From: Eriocheir sinensis
Lineage: Eukaryota > Arthropoda > Malacostraca > Decapoda > Varunidae
Direction: 5' to 3'
DNA length: 64,000 nt
Assembly (NCBI RefSeq): GCF_024679095.1
Contig: NC_066509.1
Location: 17,004,089 to 17,068,088, forward strand
The notes beneath the pieces were generated by a model, which worked only from the letters and a program-made list of their open reading frames with translations, made no database searches and was not told where the DNA came from. The position numbers were made by a program, and so were the translations under genes. Below are positions 23,601-35,132 of this stretch, piece by piece; positions within the stretch are counted from its first letter, which is position 1, and the number at the start of each line of letters is the position of its first letter.

Positions 23601-24161
23601 GCGAATCACTGTAAAAAAGCATACAACAAAGCCAACACTATGCTCGGGTTCATAGCGAGGAACTTCGGGTGTAAAACACCAGACGTAATGCTATCCTTGT
23701 ATAATTCCATGGTAAGACTGCACCTTGAGTATGCAGTACAGTTCTGGTCTCCTAATTGCAGAAAGGACATTGCTTTACTGGAAAGGATTCAACGACACGC
23801 CACAAAGATGATTCCAACCCTAAGAGCTCAACCGTATGAGGAACGACTCAAGCGACTCAATCTCTTTACATTGGAGAAAAGACGCCTATGAGGGGATATG
23901 ATTCAAGTCTTCAAGTATCTGAAAAAGTTCAATAACGTCGATTACTCCAAATTCTTTGAACTGCAAACCAACTCAAGAACTAGAAATAACGGTTTACCCA
24001 TTCAGTCGAGTCGATGTAACACAGACATTGGAAGGAGTTTCTTTTCAATCCGAGTCATCTGCCACTGGAACAATCTTCCCTCAGAAGTAGTAAATGCGAA
24101 TACCATCCACTCCTTCAAATATAGAATCGACCGTCATTTCGCTGCGTCGGGAGTAAATTGA
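20608..24161 (+). pseudogene. CR1-like ORF2: endonuclease plus reverse transcriptase, interrupted
   Basis: The APE-type endonuclease shows MYTNAHSLLPKK, VVVITETWAN, LAAVYRPPK, IIIGDFNCPNIDW and GCDHHLIRFN (about 20750-21370). The RT shows STGPDGLSPRLLKEL, ANVTPIFKKGDKS, then after the [58 protein letters not shown], the active site KFADDTKVGG (about 23350) and EYAVQFWSP. Inactivating changes are TGA at 21571-21573, TAA at 22021-22023, the MITE at 22223-22874 and TGA at 23889-23891. The last is consistent with CpG decay of an Arg codon. The frame starts where ORF1 stops, with no early ATG. Confidence 0.85.
22223..22874. mobile_element. TTAA-flanked MITE (piggyBac-type) inserted in the CR1 RT domain
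   Basis: TTAA at 22219-22222 and 22875-22878 flank 652 bp without coding capacity. Joining the flanks with a single TTAA restores codons A-L-N-Y-R-P of the conserved NYRP block, so the boundaries are exact. Terminal repeats are weak. The ends are CGCTCCCCGGGCGGGCC and (inverted) CCCCTAAAGGGCCGGCC. An AT-rich run lies at 22261-22330. Confidence 0.8.
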
Positions 24162-24289
24162 ATAATGAGGTGCTTTCATCTGCTCCTCAAGCCCCAAGTG
24201 GCGGTCGAGCAGATTAAATCACCAAAGCGGGCGACCTCGTAATGAGCCAATAGGCTTTCTGTTGCCTGCATTTCCATGTTTCCATGTTT

Positions 24290-24377
24290 ACTCAGTCAAT
24301 TATTTGCATGAGCAGCATCAACAGGCTTTTTTTCTCCTCTTTTTTTTGTGCCCTTGAGCTTCCTCCTTTCCTGTAAA
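24290..24377 (+). mobile_element. Family-1 retrotransposon copy, split segment 4 (3' tail)
   Basis: After the second ACTCAGTC, the sequence GAGCAGC, AGGCTTTTTTT, TGCCCTTGAGCTTCCTCC, CCTGTAAAAG matches the family-1 3' UTR seen at 27378-27450. It completes the copy interrupted by the CR1-like element. Confidence 0.7.
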
Positions 24378-26300
24378 AGAATTATAATGATCAATAATCT
24401 TGATGATAAATGAGGACCATCCATCTCTCATACCTTTGGGCCGAGGTGAAAATCTCTGTGCCTGCTGGCTGATATGTGGTGTCCCCGAGACCCTGGCCAG
24501 CTGCTGGGTTCCTCCATCGTGACCGCCTCGGAGGCTACCAATAACTGTCTCTGCTTCAAGCGCCATGACAACACGATATTGGTTACCTGCAAAGACACAT
24601 TTTATGCTGACTGCTTTGTGACTGTAGAAAATGTTGCTAATGAAAAGTTGGAGAAAGATAGGTGGGAAGATAGAAGCAGTAGCCACTTGGAACTTGGAAT
24701 CTGCGAGACAAGTCTATAGTCAGTCGTAAAGAACTCAGCACTCCAGAAAACCCTACAGCTCTAAAGGATCCTCCAATGAGTACTAACAAAGATATGATTG
24801 ATCTCCTTTGCCACACTGCAATACAAATTCAAGATGGACTAGTAAGACCAAAAGATATTTCAGGAAATATAGAATACTGATACCTATTCCCCACACTGAG
24901 CAACCACCAGTGATCTCTCATGCAAAAAACTGAAAAGGCAAGCTATTAAGTCAAGAATGTTGCAATTAATGTTATTATTAATCCACTACAATATGAGAAT
25001 CCACTGATCTAATCAACATCAAGTGTCAGTAATTTTTACACATCACCTGTAACAAACTAGCGATCACTGCAAGGACTGCCACTGAGCGGCATGATACAAT
25101 GCTGGTGAGAAACCTTGGAAACATTCCTCTTGCACAACAGCCATTGGGAAGTCACTCATCTCAGAAGCTAAAGAGAGGTGCTCATTTCTTGGACTCTGTG
25201 GAGAATTCCTTCATGAGTGGAAACAATGAATGTGATTCCTAATAATAACTGTACAAGATATTCATGCCATGTTACCTATTTTATTGGTGCAGGTAATGAA
25301 ATTGATGTAGTACCAATATTCAAATGTACAGATAACCATTCATTTTACTGCTGCAGCTTTCACTAATTGAAGTGACTTAGGATTCTTTGAACCTGTAGAT
25401 TATGATTATTTTAAATTAAAATTACAAGATTGATTTAGCAGACCTGAACAGTCTCTTTCAGACACAGATTATTAATTTTTGGGTAAAATGTAATACTAAT
25501 TAATGTATGCATTTTTGTCCATAATAGAAAATGGCTACAAAAAACACAACAGCAAATTTTTCACAAAAATTGTGCTATGTTGTGGTTGTTAGGTTGAATA
25601 CCAAATAGTTCAGTGTAGACTGTTCTGCCATCTTCACTTCCAGATATATTTCTAAACTAAAAGAACTTAACCTGACACAATTAAAATAACAACCTCACCA
25701 CTAAAGATTATAACCCATTTCAGCTAAAATAGTAAGCTATCACTAACTTCACTCAAGATCTTTTGTAGCCGTTTTTTTGCCAATGATATCAACTATCTCT
25801 ATGTGAAAAAAACATCCTATTATATCCCCTCAAATAATAGTCTGTCTGAAAGACTGCACAAGTCTGCCAAACAATATCCAAAATTACTGAACTGTGGTCA
25901 TTATTTCTAAAGAACCCATACTTATACCCTCTTCCATTTAGACACAAAACCCAAACCCAGGTTCAGGTTAAATCCAGAACTGGGTTTGGGTCTGTGCAGG
26001 TAAATGAAATGTCTGAATCCACTTTTTGTTGTAAACAATTATGATGGATAGACATGGAGCATTGTATAGCCCTGACAGCCTAGCTATAGAGTAAGGATGG
26101 TTGCCTACACTTTTGTATGCAACTGTGTGTGTGAACAACCACTGTGTGACCTACATGAAGGCCTGCATATTGGATTGATGAGTGTAGCACAAAATTCCTC
26201 AACCTCCTGACTCACCAACACATCACTGTTAGCCTATTTTTTGTTTTTTTAGCACCTATCTAGATCTCAATATCAACCAACCACCAGCACCTAACATTTG
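24378..26300. other. No recognisable gene; possible coding-like patch at 24474-24719
   Basis: An 81-codon plus-strand frame (starting MWCPRDPGQLLGSSIVTASE and including YADCFVTVENVANEKLEKD) and an overlapping minus frame look less biased than flanking DNA, but I recognise no family. Splice signals are not convincing. The rest is AT-rich without identifiable features. Confidence 0.35.
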
Positions 26301-26315
26301 AGGCCCTATGATACT

Positions 26316-27444
26316 ACCGGAAGATTCAAAAGCACCTTTCCACTTCTAACCTTCTATCTGATCGCCAGTATGGATTCCGCAAGGGGTGTTCTACTGGCGA
26401 TCTTCTTGCTCTCTTAACTGACTCTTGGTCATCCTCTCTTAGCCGTTTCGGTGAAACTTTCTCTGTTGCGCTAGACATATCGAAAGCCTTCGATAGAGTC
26501 TGGCACCAGTCTTTGCTTTCTAAACTGCCCTCTTTCGGATTCTATCCCTCTCTCTGTTCCTTTATCTCCAGTTTCCTTTCCGGGCGTTCTATCTCTGCGG
26601 TGGTAGATGGTCACTGTTCTTCCCCTAAACCTATCAACAGTGGTGTTCCACAGGGATCTGTCCTATCACCCACTCTCTTCCTGTTATTCATCAATGATCT
26701 TCTTTCCATAACAAACTGTCCTGTCCACTCATACACCGACGACTCCACTCTGCATTATTCAACTTCTTTCAATAGAAGACCCTCTCAACAGGAAGTACAC
26801 GACTCCAGACTGGAGGGTGCAGAACGCTTAACCTCAGACCTTGCTATCATTTCCGATTGGGGCAGAAGGAACCTTGTGTCCTTCAATGCCTCAAAAACTC
26901 AATTTCTTCACCTATCAACTCGACACAATCTTCCAAACACCTATCCCCTATTCTTCAACAACACTCAGCTGTCACCATCTTCAACACTAAACATCCTCGG
27001 TCTATCCTTAACTCGAAATCTCAACTGGAAACTTCATATCTCCTCTCTCGCTAAATCAACTTCCTCGAGGTTGGGCATTCTGTATCGTCTCCACCAGTTC
27101 TTCTCCCCCGCGCAGTTGCTATCCATATACAGGGGCCTTGTCCGCCCTCATATAGAGTATGCATCTCACGTGTGGGGAGACAAACCCCTTATGCAAGAGT
27201 TAACCAGCATCTTCACTCTTTCATCCCTCACGCTGGTAAACTCTGGAACAATCTTCCTTCATCTGTATTTCCTCCTGCCTACGACTTGAACTCTTTCAAA
27301 AGGAGGGTATCAGGACACCTCTCCTCCCGAAATTGACCTTTCTTTCGGCCACCTCTTTTGATTCTTTTTTGGGAGCAGCGAGTAGCGGGCTTTTTTTTTA
27401 TTATTGTTTTCTTTTTTGTGCCCTTGAGCTGTCTCCTTTGTTGT

Positions 27445-27470
<26 letters not shown>
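26316..27470 (+). mobile_element. Family-1 retrotransposon copy d with poly(A) tail
   Basis: The copy begins at RKIQKHLSTSNLLSDRQYGF and has long open RT sequence from 26513: [68 protein letters not shown] and a C-terminal LLSIYRGLVRPHIEYASHVWG. An internal deletion at 27178 joins HVWG to PLMQELTSIF. The 3' end has CCCTTGAGCTGTCTCCTTTGT followed by about 24 A. The RT tetrad is TDD rather than ADD. Confidence 0.85.
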
Positions 27471-27475
<5 letters not shown>

Positions 27476-27499
27476 TTTAATAAACAAAATATAATAAAT

Positions 27500-27605
27500 A
27501 GCAGAAAAAAGTACAAAATGACTGCTGCCACAGGGATGTGAACCCACTTCTACCCACTTATGACCAAGAACACTCCATATCACTTGGTTCTGCCAAGTTA
27601 TGGTG
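27500..27605 (-). mobile_element. Possible tRNA-like SINE fragment
   Basis: The minus strand contains GTGGGTTCACATCCC, a B-box-like block, preceded by AACCAAGTGATATGG, a weak A-box-like block. Confidence 0.35.
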
Positions 27606-27613
27606 ATCAGGAT

Positions 27614-28430
27614 TTGGGTCCCGGTGGGGCATCGAGTCTCGTCCCCTTTGTTTAGTCCGTCCACCTTGTTTACATACACACAGGGGTGGATGAATTTTGG
27701 CGTGGTACCCTATTGTTGGCTGCTTGTCATACAAAGGGAGCAGGTTATCTCATTTATCACATTTACCGACATACAAGGGGTGCAGGTTATCTCATTTATC
27801 ACATTTGCCGACATACAAGGGGGCAGGTTATCTCATTTATCACATTTACTGACATACAAGGGGTGCAGGTTATCTCATTTATCACATTTGCCAACATGCA
27901 AGGGGTGCAGGTTATCTCATTTATCACATTTACTGACATACAAGGGGTGCAGGTTATCTCATTTATCACATTTACTGACATACAAGGGGTGCAGGTTATC
28001 TCATTTATCACATTTACCGACATACAAGGGGTGCAGGTTATCTCATTTATCACAGTTACCGGTATACATGGGGTACAGGAACAAACTTTCATATTTCAAG
28101 CATTTTTTTAAATTCAAAACATACATCATTTTCTTTTATAAAAGTAAAAATAAACTTGGGTGGGACAATGTCGGTAAATGTGATAAATAAAACCTGCACC
28201 CCTTGTATGTTCGTAAATGTGATAAATGAAATAAACTGCACCTCCTTGTTATGTTGGTAAATGTATATACTAAATAAACGAGACAACCTGCACCCCTTGT
28301 ATGACAAGCAGTCGACAAAAGACACAGTAGTGGTGAAATTCATCCACCCCTGTGTGTATGTAAACAGAGTGGATGGACTGAAACAAGGGTACGAGACTCA
28401 ACGCCACATCGGGCTGAGATACTAAATGGA
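27614..28430. repeat. Fold-back repeat built on a 42-bp minisatellite
   Basis: Eight units of about 42 bp (GGTGCAGGTTATCTCATTTA, then TCACATTTACCGACATACAA) span about 27738-28075. At 28170-28300 about three degenerate units appear inverted. The flanks are also inverted copies: CAGGGGTGGATGAATTT at 27681 faces AAATTCATCCACCCCTG at 28335. The arms are about 460 and 280 bp. The 14-residue periodic frames are by-products. Confidence 0.85.
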
Positions 28431-29860
28431 ACAGACCAGATCACAAAACCCATAACACAAAAAATGGATCAGGCTAAATGGAACTAATTAACTACAGGTA
28501 GAAATCGAGTTACGATGTACAGTGTATGTGACTTACAGGTGCTCGCACTTACAACCAGGCAAATAATGTTAGTAATCCTTAATTAAGTACACATGGCATA
28601 AGTCATCCTCCAATCCCAAAGACAGGACTATATTTTTCTTAGTTTTTGATGCATATTAAATTCATGACATTAGTTTTTCTCACAAATCACTAGTTTTTTT
28701 AGGTTCCCCTTTCTTTCCCTCTTCCCAAAACTTTCTGCTTTCTGCAAAACAAATAAATCAAAACTCACCTCAACTAAAAGTTTTGTACTCATAAAACATG
28801 GAAAAGAGGAAAAATAAGCAGTTAAGCCCTCACAAGTCAATGATGAGAGTGGACTCTGCTGCCCCTGCCACCACTGACAACTGCCAATTACAAACACATT
28901 GGTGTAGTACAAAGGCATACCACACATATTTATAAAAAAAAATTACAATTAACTAAACTAACCAAACTAAATCTAGCATAACCTAAATACTAAATCTAAC
29001 CTAACTAAACTTTAACCTAACCTAACCCGTTAATCTTAAGGGTCACCACTCCAAACCAATATTCATAGTAATTTAGCACGTGAAAGAATTATTATTATAA
29101 TGCATTTTTGTATACGTTTTACCTTGGGGAGGGGCCAGGGGGGCAAGCCTCATTAATTATAAAGTTGGTTGGCTTCCGATTTTCTAAGTCCATTGTTGTT
29201 GTTTCATGAAGGCCTCCACAGGCAGACTGAGCCTGAGCACCTCACCACAGAAACTAGTTCCTAAGTCAGTTATATCCAGAAAGTGCATGGGTCATTACGA
29301 TTTTGGACATAAAACGGTCTTTACAAGTTGTACGTTATTTTCTTCTCTATATTAGAGAAAATAATGGCGCAAGTATTTTATTTTTTATTTTTAAAGGACT
29401 ATACATTCATGAAGTATTTCTATGTGGGGTGTATCGCACTGCTGACATGTATGTAGCTTTCCTTAGTCCTCCTCAGGCCATGATGGACGGTGGTGGGATC
29501 AACACTCAAGTCTTCTTTAGTCTCCTCAAATTATCATTCTATTTCACCTCTCGGTAAGTGTTAACTGACTACCTCTTATTGGTATACCCCATGAGGTACC
29601 TTGGGCCACATAGCACTGCAAATAACCCCAAACTGAGTCCTTGTGACCCTTCAGTACCACCATATTGGAACAGTGACATGGGTATGTCACTTGGGATGCG
29701 CTGTACACTTAACACTCAACAGCCTAGAGAGCGTTATATTGACACTACGCGCCTTCAATATTACCCCCACGAGAATAATAACCTTTCCAAGGTCTCACAT
29801 ACTGTTGTACTTCTCTAGTTTTACCGGCTCATCATACATGTGGGGGGGATCCAAGGCGGG
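28431..29860. other. AT-rich DNA without a recognisable gene
   Basis: Contains a short AACCTAACCT-type tract at about 28975-29030, which is common in arthropod genomes and resembles the TTAGG telomere unit. Nothing else is supported. Confidence 0.5.
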
Positions 29861-29869
29861 CGCAGGAGG

Positions 29870-29945
29870 GGGGTCCAGGGGGGCGAAGCCCCTCCGTTAG
29901 CTGTTAGGTTATGTAAAGTTCGGTTGGAGTAGTTTAAATATATTT
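29870..29945. repeat. Direct repeat with 32695-32760
   Basis: GGGGGGCGAAGCCCC and GTAAAGTTCGGTTGGAGTAG, then TTTAAATAT, occur here and again at 32703-32759, indicating two copies of an interspersed element whose limits I cannot define. Confidence 0.6.
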
Positions 29946-30689
29946 GACATGCAGTGTGGCCCCTCAAAAAACTATGCGGTGCAGGACGCATTGGTGGGGC
30001 GACGGTGGTGGGGTGGGGGGTTCCACTACACTGACCATCCAATGACACAATCGACACTCGTCAACAGACTGGCTACAGCAGATGCTAGGTTATATTGGAA
30101 TAGAATACAAGACTATGGGTTAGGAACTTTCCTTACTTTCGAGACTAGGGAATTTTCCATAATTTAGGGATTTTTCTGGGGAAATTTTGGAAGCCCATTT
30201 TTTCAGTGATTTTGTCTTCCCCCCCAAAACCCCGGTTCCGCACAGGTCCCCAGGCTTGAGTTGGGGGGTAGGGGGGGGCTGGGGTGGTGAAGGGGGTGGA
30301 GTGGTAATTCTTAAGGATTTACCGCCTATTACACTCATCACACATGTGAAACCAACATAAAAGCCTCTCAAACCAACTACTTGGACTCCGGAATCTCTTA
30401 CATTTAATACTCAATTTTCCTTTAACACTCGATCTCTTATAGCAAGAGATGGGTTACCTGCATCTATAGATCAGGCGCACTGTCGCCATCAAAATGGTGC
30501 TGGCCTACATGGCAGCCATTGGTGGCCTTATCTACAAAATATATATTTTCGCCGCAAGTAGAGCACAGAAGCGCGTCATTTCAGGTAGACAGCATCATTG
30601 CAATAGCTGCGTTTACCCCATAATTTCCCTGGTCTTCATAGCCCTTCCCACTACCAGGTGTTTTAATTTTGTTGAAGGGGAGAGGAATA

Positions 30690-31060
30690 TTATTTTTTTT
30701 TTTTTTTTTTTTTATATATTGCATGTATCCATCTGTGGCATGGGATGGTCGGCCCAGGGGGCTTTCCAGGCCAGGTCCTGATGGTCCCAGTCCCAGATGT
30801 TCTGCGCAGGCTCGTGTTTATGGTTAAGCCATCTTGCATTGGCTCATGCTGCCCCCCGACCTGCTTCTCGACCTGCTTCTTTGACGGGCTCCTCTAGGAG
30901 TCCGGGTGATGGGTGGTCTTCACAGCGGCATGTGGGTCGTTTAAGCCACTTTGTGTGACTGAAAAAAAGAGTGGTAGCGTGAGGATTCGAACCCGCGTCG
31001 TCCATCACGCGGCGAATGTGGGTCCAGTACGCTATCACTTCGGCCACCGCCTACCCAAAT
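30690..31060 (-). mobile_element. tRNA-derived SINE
   Basis: On the minus strand the head reads GTGGCCGAAGTGATAGCG (A box, about 31047-31030) and GGTTCGAATCC (B box, 30993-30983). A body with GTGGCTTAAACGACCCACAT, GCCAATGCAAGATGG and GGGCCGACCAT follows, ending in an A-rich tail at about 30690-30712. The body matches the plus-strand copy at 50668. Confidence 0.75.
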
Positions 31061-32398
31061 TTATTATCATCACTTGTAGATGCAGTATATGTTTGATGCG
31101 CCGGTAAAACTAGAGTAGTACAACAGTATGTGATACCTTGGAAAGGTTATTATTGCCATGGGAGGAATATTTGAGGCATGTAGTGATTCTCCATATTTAC
31201 CCTAAATCTAACTTATCCTGATCTAACCTAAATATACTAAATCTATGGACAAAATATAATACTGTTTATGATGGAAATTGTCGGCCGTACCATAAGGCAG
31301 CCTCCTCGACTATAGAAGCTCTTCGGCCGATTTCTCATACCATAATCTTTGAGGGGCCCTCTCCGTAAGCGAAGGAAAGGTGTTGACAGGCGAAATTGTT
31401 GGAATCTGGCAAGGGGTCGAGATAGGTACATCTTCGTGAGCCCCTTCACATATTTTATGCGTCAATTCTGCATTTCTCTCATTAATGTAGTAATAAATGA
31501 TCCAGGAATTATAATAAAATGTATTTGATCTAATATGAATCTGCAAAAGTTTTTTAAATAAATTATTTAAAATTTTGTTTAAGACTTTAGGGTTGTATCA
31601 TGATTTTCAACCCTTGCCAAGTTGCCGTATCAACACGCCTCCTTGGTCAACTCAAGGAGCTAAGTAGTCTTTTCCTGTAGCTCCGATGGGGCTCGAGCAC
31701 TTTTCTAACGGCTCCTTGCTTGACGGGATGGTAGCGAGGGGCAGGGAAGTGATAGCGCCAAGCACATGTGGACTCCCTGGCTGTGTGCATGGAGAGAGGT
31801 GGAAACCAAGGGGTGCTGACATCAGTCCCTATCCCCTAGGCCTCCCTTCTCATAGGAAACACGGGCCGCGCAGGGACGCCAACCCTATCACTCACGCTAT
31901 GTTCCCAATTATACCTATATTTGCCTTTCAATCAACCATTTTCTTCGTGATTATACATTGAAAAATATGTATGATTACACTAATATACGTAAAATGCTTC
32001 AGACAATTATCAATATTTCCGTGTAGAGATGTTTACAGAGGCTACCAACCCAACTCGGAAGAAGCTCTAGCAGAGGAAGGGACCGAGATCACCTTATAGT
32101 ATCCGGCAGACAGGGGACACCGTTTAAGGCTGCCTAATTGTACGGCCGTGTATTTTTTCCGGAAATGACTAAATTAATTTAAACTAACCTAACTTAACCT
32201 ACCTAACGGAGGGGCTTTCTCGGCCTCCCTAAAAGAGGGGTTTTGCCGCCGTTGACCCGCCTTCTATTTTCCAGAAGTCATTTCTTACTGCCTGCATTCA
32301 GGGACCAAACAAGAATCCATATTGTAAGTATTAACTTCGCAAAAGGTGGCTACCCTCTCGTTAATATTATTCCACATAGGGAACAAAAGACTCAGATG
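31061..32398. other. No recognisable gene
   Basis: Mixed-composition DNA with short AACCT-like tracts near 31200 and 32170. No coding or terminal-repeat structure could be supported. Confidence 0.4.
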
Positions 32399-33108
32399 TT
32401 AAGATTCGTTTTAGTACCATGCCAGTGTTTCATTACCTACCTTATGAAACATCACTAGCTCTTCATATATCTTTTCTACAAATGTTCAACAATCATGGAA
32501 ATGCTTTCAAAATCCAATTCAAGGATTATTTATTATTGAAAATAGGGGATAATATTCACGAAAGCGCAGCCTCCTCTGGCGGCGGCCACAAAGGCGGTGC
32601 AGCCAGTGTTGTGAGAAATACCTCCTCGCAGAAATATGTTGCATGAACATGTGGGGGGGGCCAGAGGGGGATGCAGCCCCCCCCTAATTAGAAGGGGGGG
32701 CGAGGGGGGCGAAGCCCCCGTTAGCAGGTCGTAAAGTTCGGTTGGAGTAGTTTAAATATGCTCCCCCACCCTAAACCCTCTGCGAGCTATTTTGCGGCTG
32801 CGGCGGCGGCACCGTCGCTACGGCCGCCGCCAAAGGAGGCTACGCTTTCGTGAATATTATCCCCTATTTTCAACAATAAATAGTCCTTGAATTGGATTTT
32901 GAAAGCATTTCCATGATTGTTGAACGTTTGTAGAAAAGATATATGAAGAGCTAGAGATGTTTCATAACTCACAGAAACTCACAGAAGAATTCCGGAAGAG
33001 GCTTACAAAGCCTGTGTCTCCGACTCGAGATAACTCTTACTTTGATCGTTCGGGTGGTCTCTGTAGGTAGGTAATGAAATACTGGCACGGTACTAAAACG
33101 AATCTTTA
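32399..33108. repeat. Large imperfect inverted repeat (fold-back)
   Basis: The left arm of about 200 bp (32399-32602) is repeated inverted at about 32808-33108. Shared blocks are AAGATTCGTTTTAGTACC, CTCTTCATATATCTTTTCTA, GCTTTCAAAATCCAATTCAA and GATAATATTCACGAAAGCG. The right arm carries an extra block of about 100 bp (about 32968-33067). The centre is rich in GGGGGG/CCCCCC runs. Confidence 0.85.
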
Positions 33109-33769
33109 CCTCTAGCGACTCAGATTGACAAGATCTACACTATGACATGTAAAAATTGTCTTGCTTGCGGATGACCAGCCGAAATAATAGCCCTACTTCA
33201 CCCAGTGTACAGAAAGTGCCGTATTGCTATTTTGTACCTTACCAGTACTTCTCTGATAAACTTCTGAACTTAATACTTAGCACAGTAAACTCACATCAGG
33301 GGTTACAGGAGCCCCGGAAACAACCCCCGGTGAGGGCAGCGCAGCCTGACAGGCGGTGTGTTTGTTTACATCGCCAGCAGCATTACCAGATTGTCGTACT
33401 CAGCGCATTGTATTTTCGTAGTTTCTGATTGATAACTACTGCGAAAGGAAACGAAAATCATCAATATTTAACAGTTTCAACGATATGTTTCATAGACTAT
33501 CGTTATGTGTGTAGGTAGGAGAGTTTTGGGGCCTATATAAAAATGATTGATTGATAATTTATTGTTGTAGAAACAACAAGGGAGAAGGGAGGAACATCCC
33601 ATCCCAACCCCCGGGCAGGACAGTGTAAAAACAATGTTTAGTACGACAATTTGGCAACGTCCTTTACCTTTTTTGTAATTTTTTACCCCTTATGCAGCAT
33701 ACAGGACCAACGTTTCTTTTGATTCGTTTTGTATCATCATCGTATCTACGTAAATAACTTAATTATTCG

Positions 33770-34862
<1,093 letters not shown>

Positions 34863-34869
34863 CTATAAT

Positions 34870-35103
34870 CGTTAGGGATATACCCCAAGGGAGGAGGGCG
34901 GTGCATGCCGCGCAACCACCCAGACGGCGGGTGGAGAGATGCCCAATCCTTCAAGTGGAGGCCTAACAACGGGGCTCGGGTGACGGAAAGAGCCCATGCA
35001 CCTTTCCACTCCCAATGGCACCGGTAAGGACTGGAACCTATACGCTCCAGCATCTCGCCAGCACTCAAGGCGGAGACTCTAACCACTGGGCCACGGGAGC
35101 CAC
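34870..35103 (-). mobile_element. tRNA-derived SINE, second family
   Basis: The minus-strand head reads GGCTCCCGTGGCCCAGTGGT (A box) and AGGTTCCAGTCC (B box), followed by about 160 bp of body. The A box is close to the canonical pol III consensus. Confidence 0.55.
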
Positions 35104-35132
35104 CCATGTGCATGTGTTAAAGAATACAATAT

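Larger units (their letters stand above)
18520..24289 (+). mobile_element. Near-full-length CR1-like non-LTR retrotransposon
   Basis: This 5770-bp element is flanked by the 8-bp repeat ACTCAGTC (18512-18519 and 24290-24297). It has a leader of about 760 bp, an ORF1 with a zinc-like module and SGNH esterase domain, an ORF2 with endonuclease and reverse transcriptase, and a 3' end of about two TTTCCATG units. Family-1 sequence lies on both sides. It carries a TTAA-flanked MITE (22223-22874) and a few inactivating changes, so it is no longer autonomous. Confidence 0.8.

Noticed and set aside
20608..24161. Host gene for an endonuclease/reverse transcriptase
   Set aside because: Stops, a MITE insertion and retroelement context show a dead transposon ORF.
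27738..28075. CRISPR-like array of regularly spaced repeats
   Set aside because: The 42-bp units are directly tandem with no unique spacers, and an inverted counterpart follows. It is a minisatellite in eukaryotic DNA.
28975..29030. Telomere or interstitial telomeric array
   Set aside because: Only a few irregular AACCT-like units, too short and scattered (also near 31200, 32170 and 56160).
30960..31060. Functional tRNA gene
   Set aside because: A and B boxes are present, but the cloverleaf is poor and a shared SINE body and A-rich tail follow.
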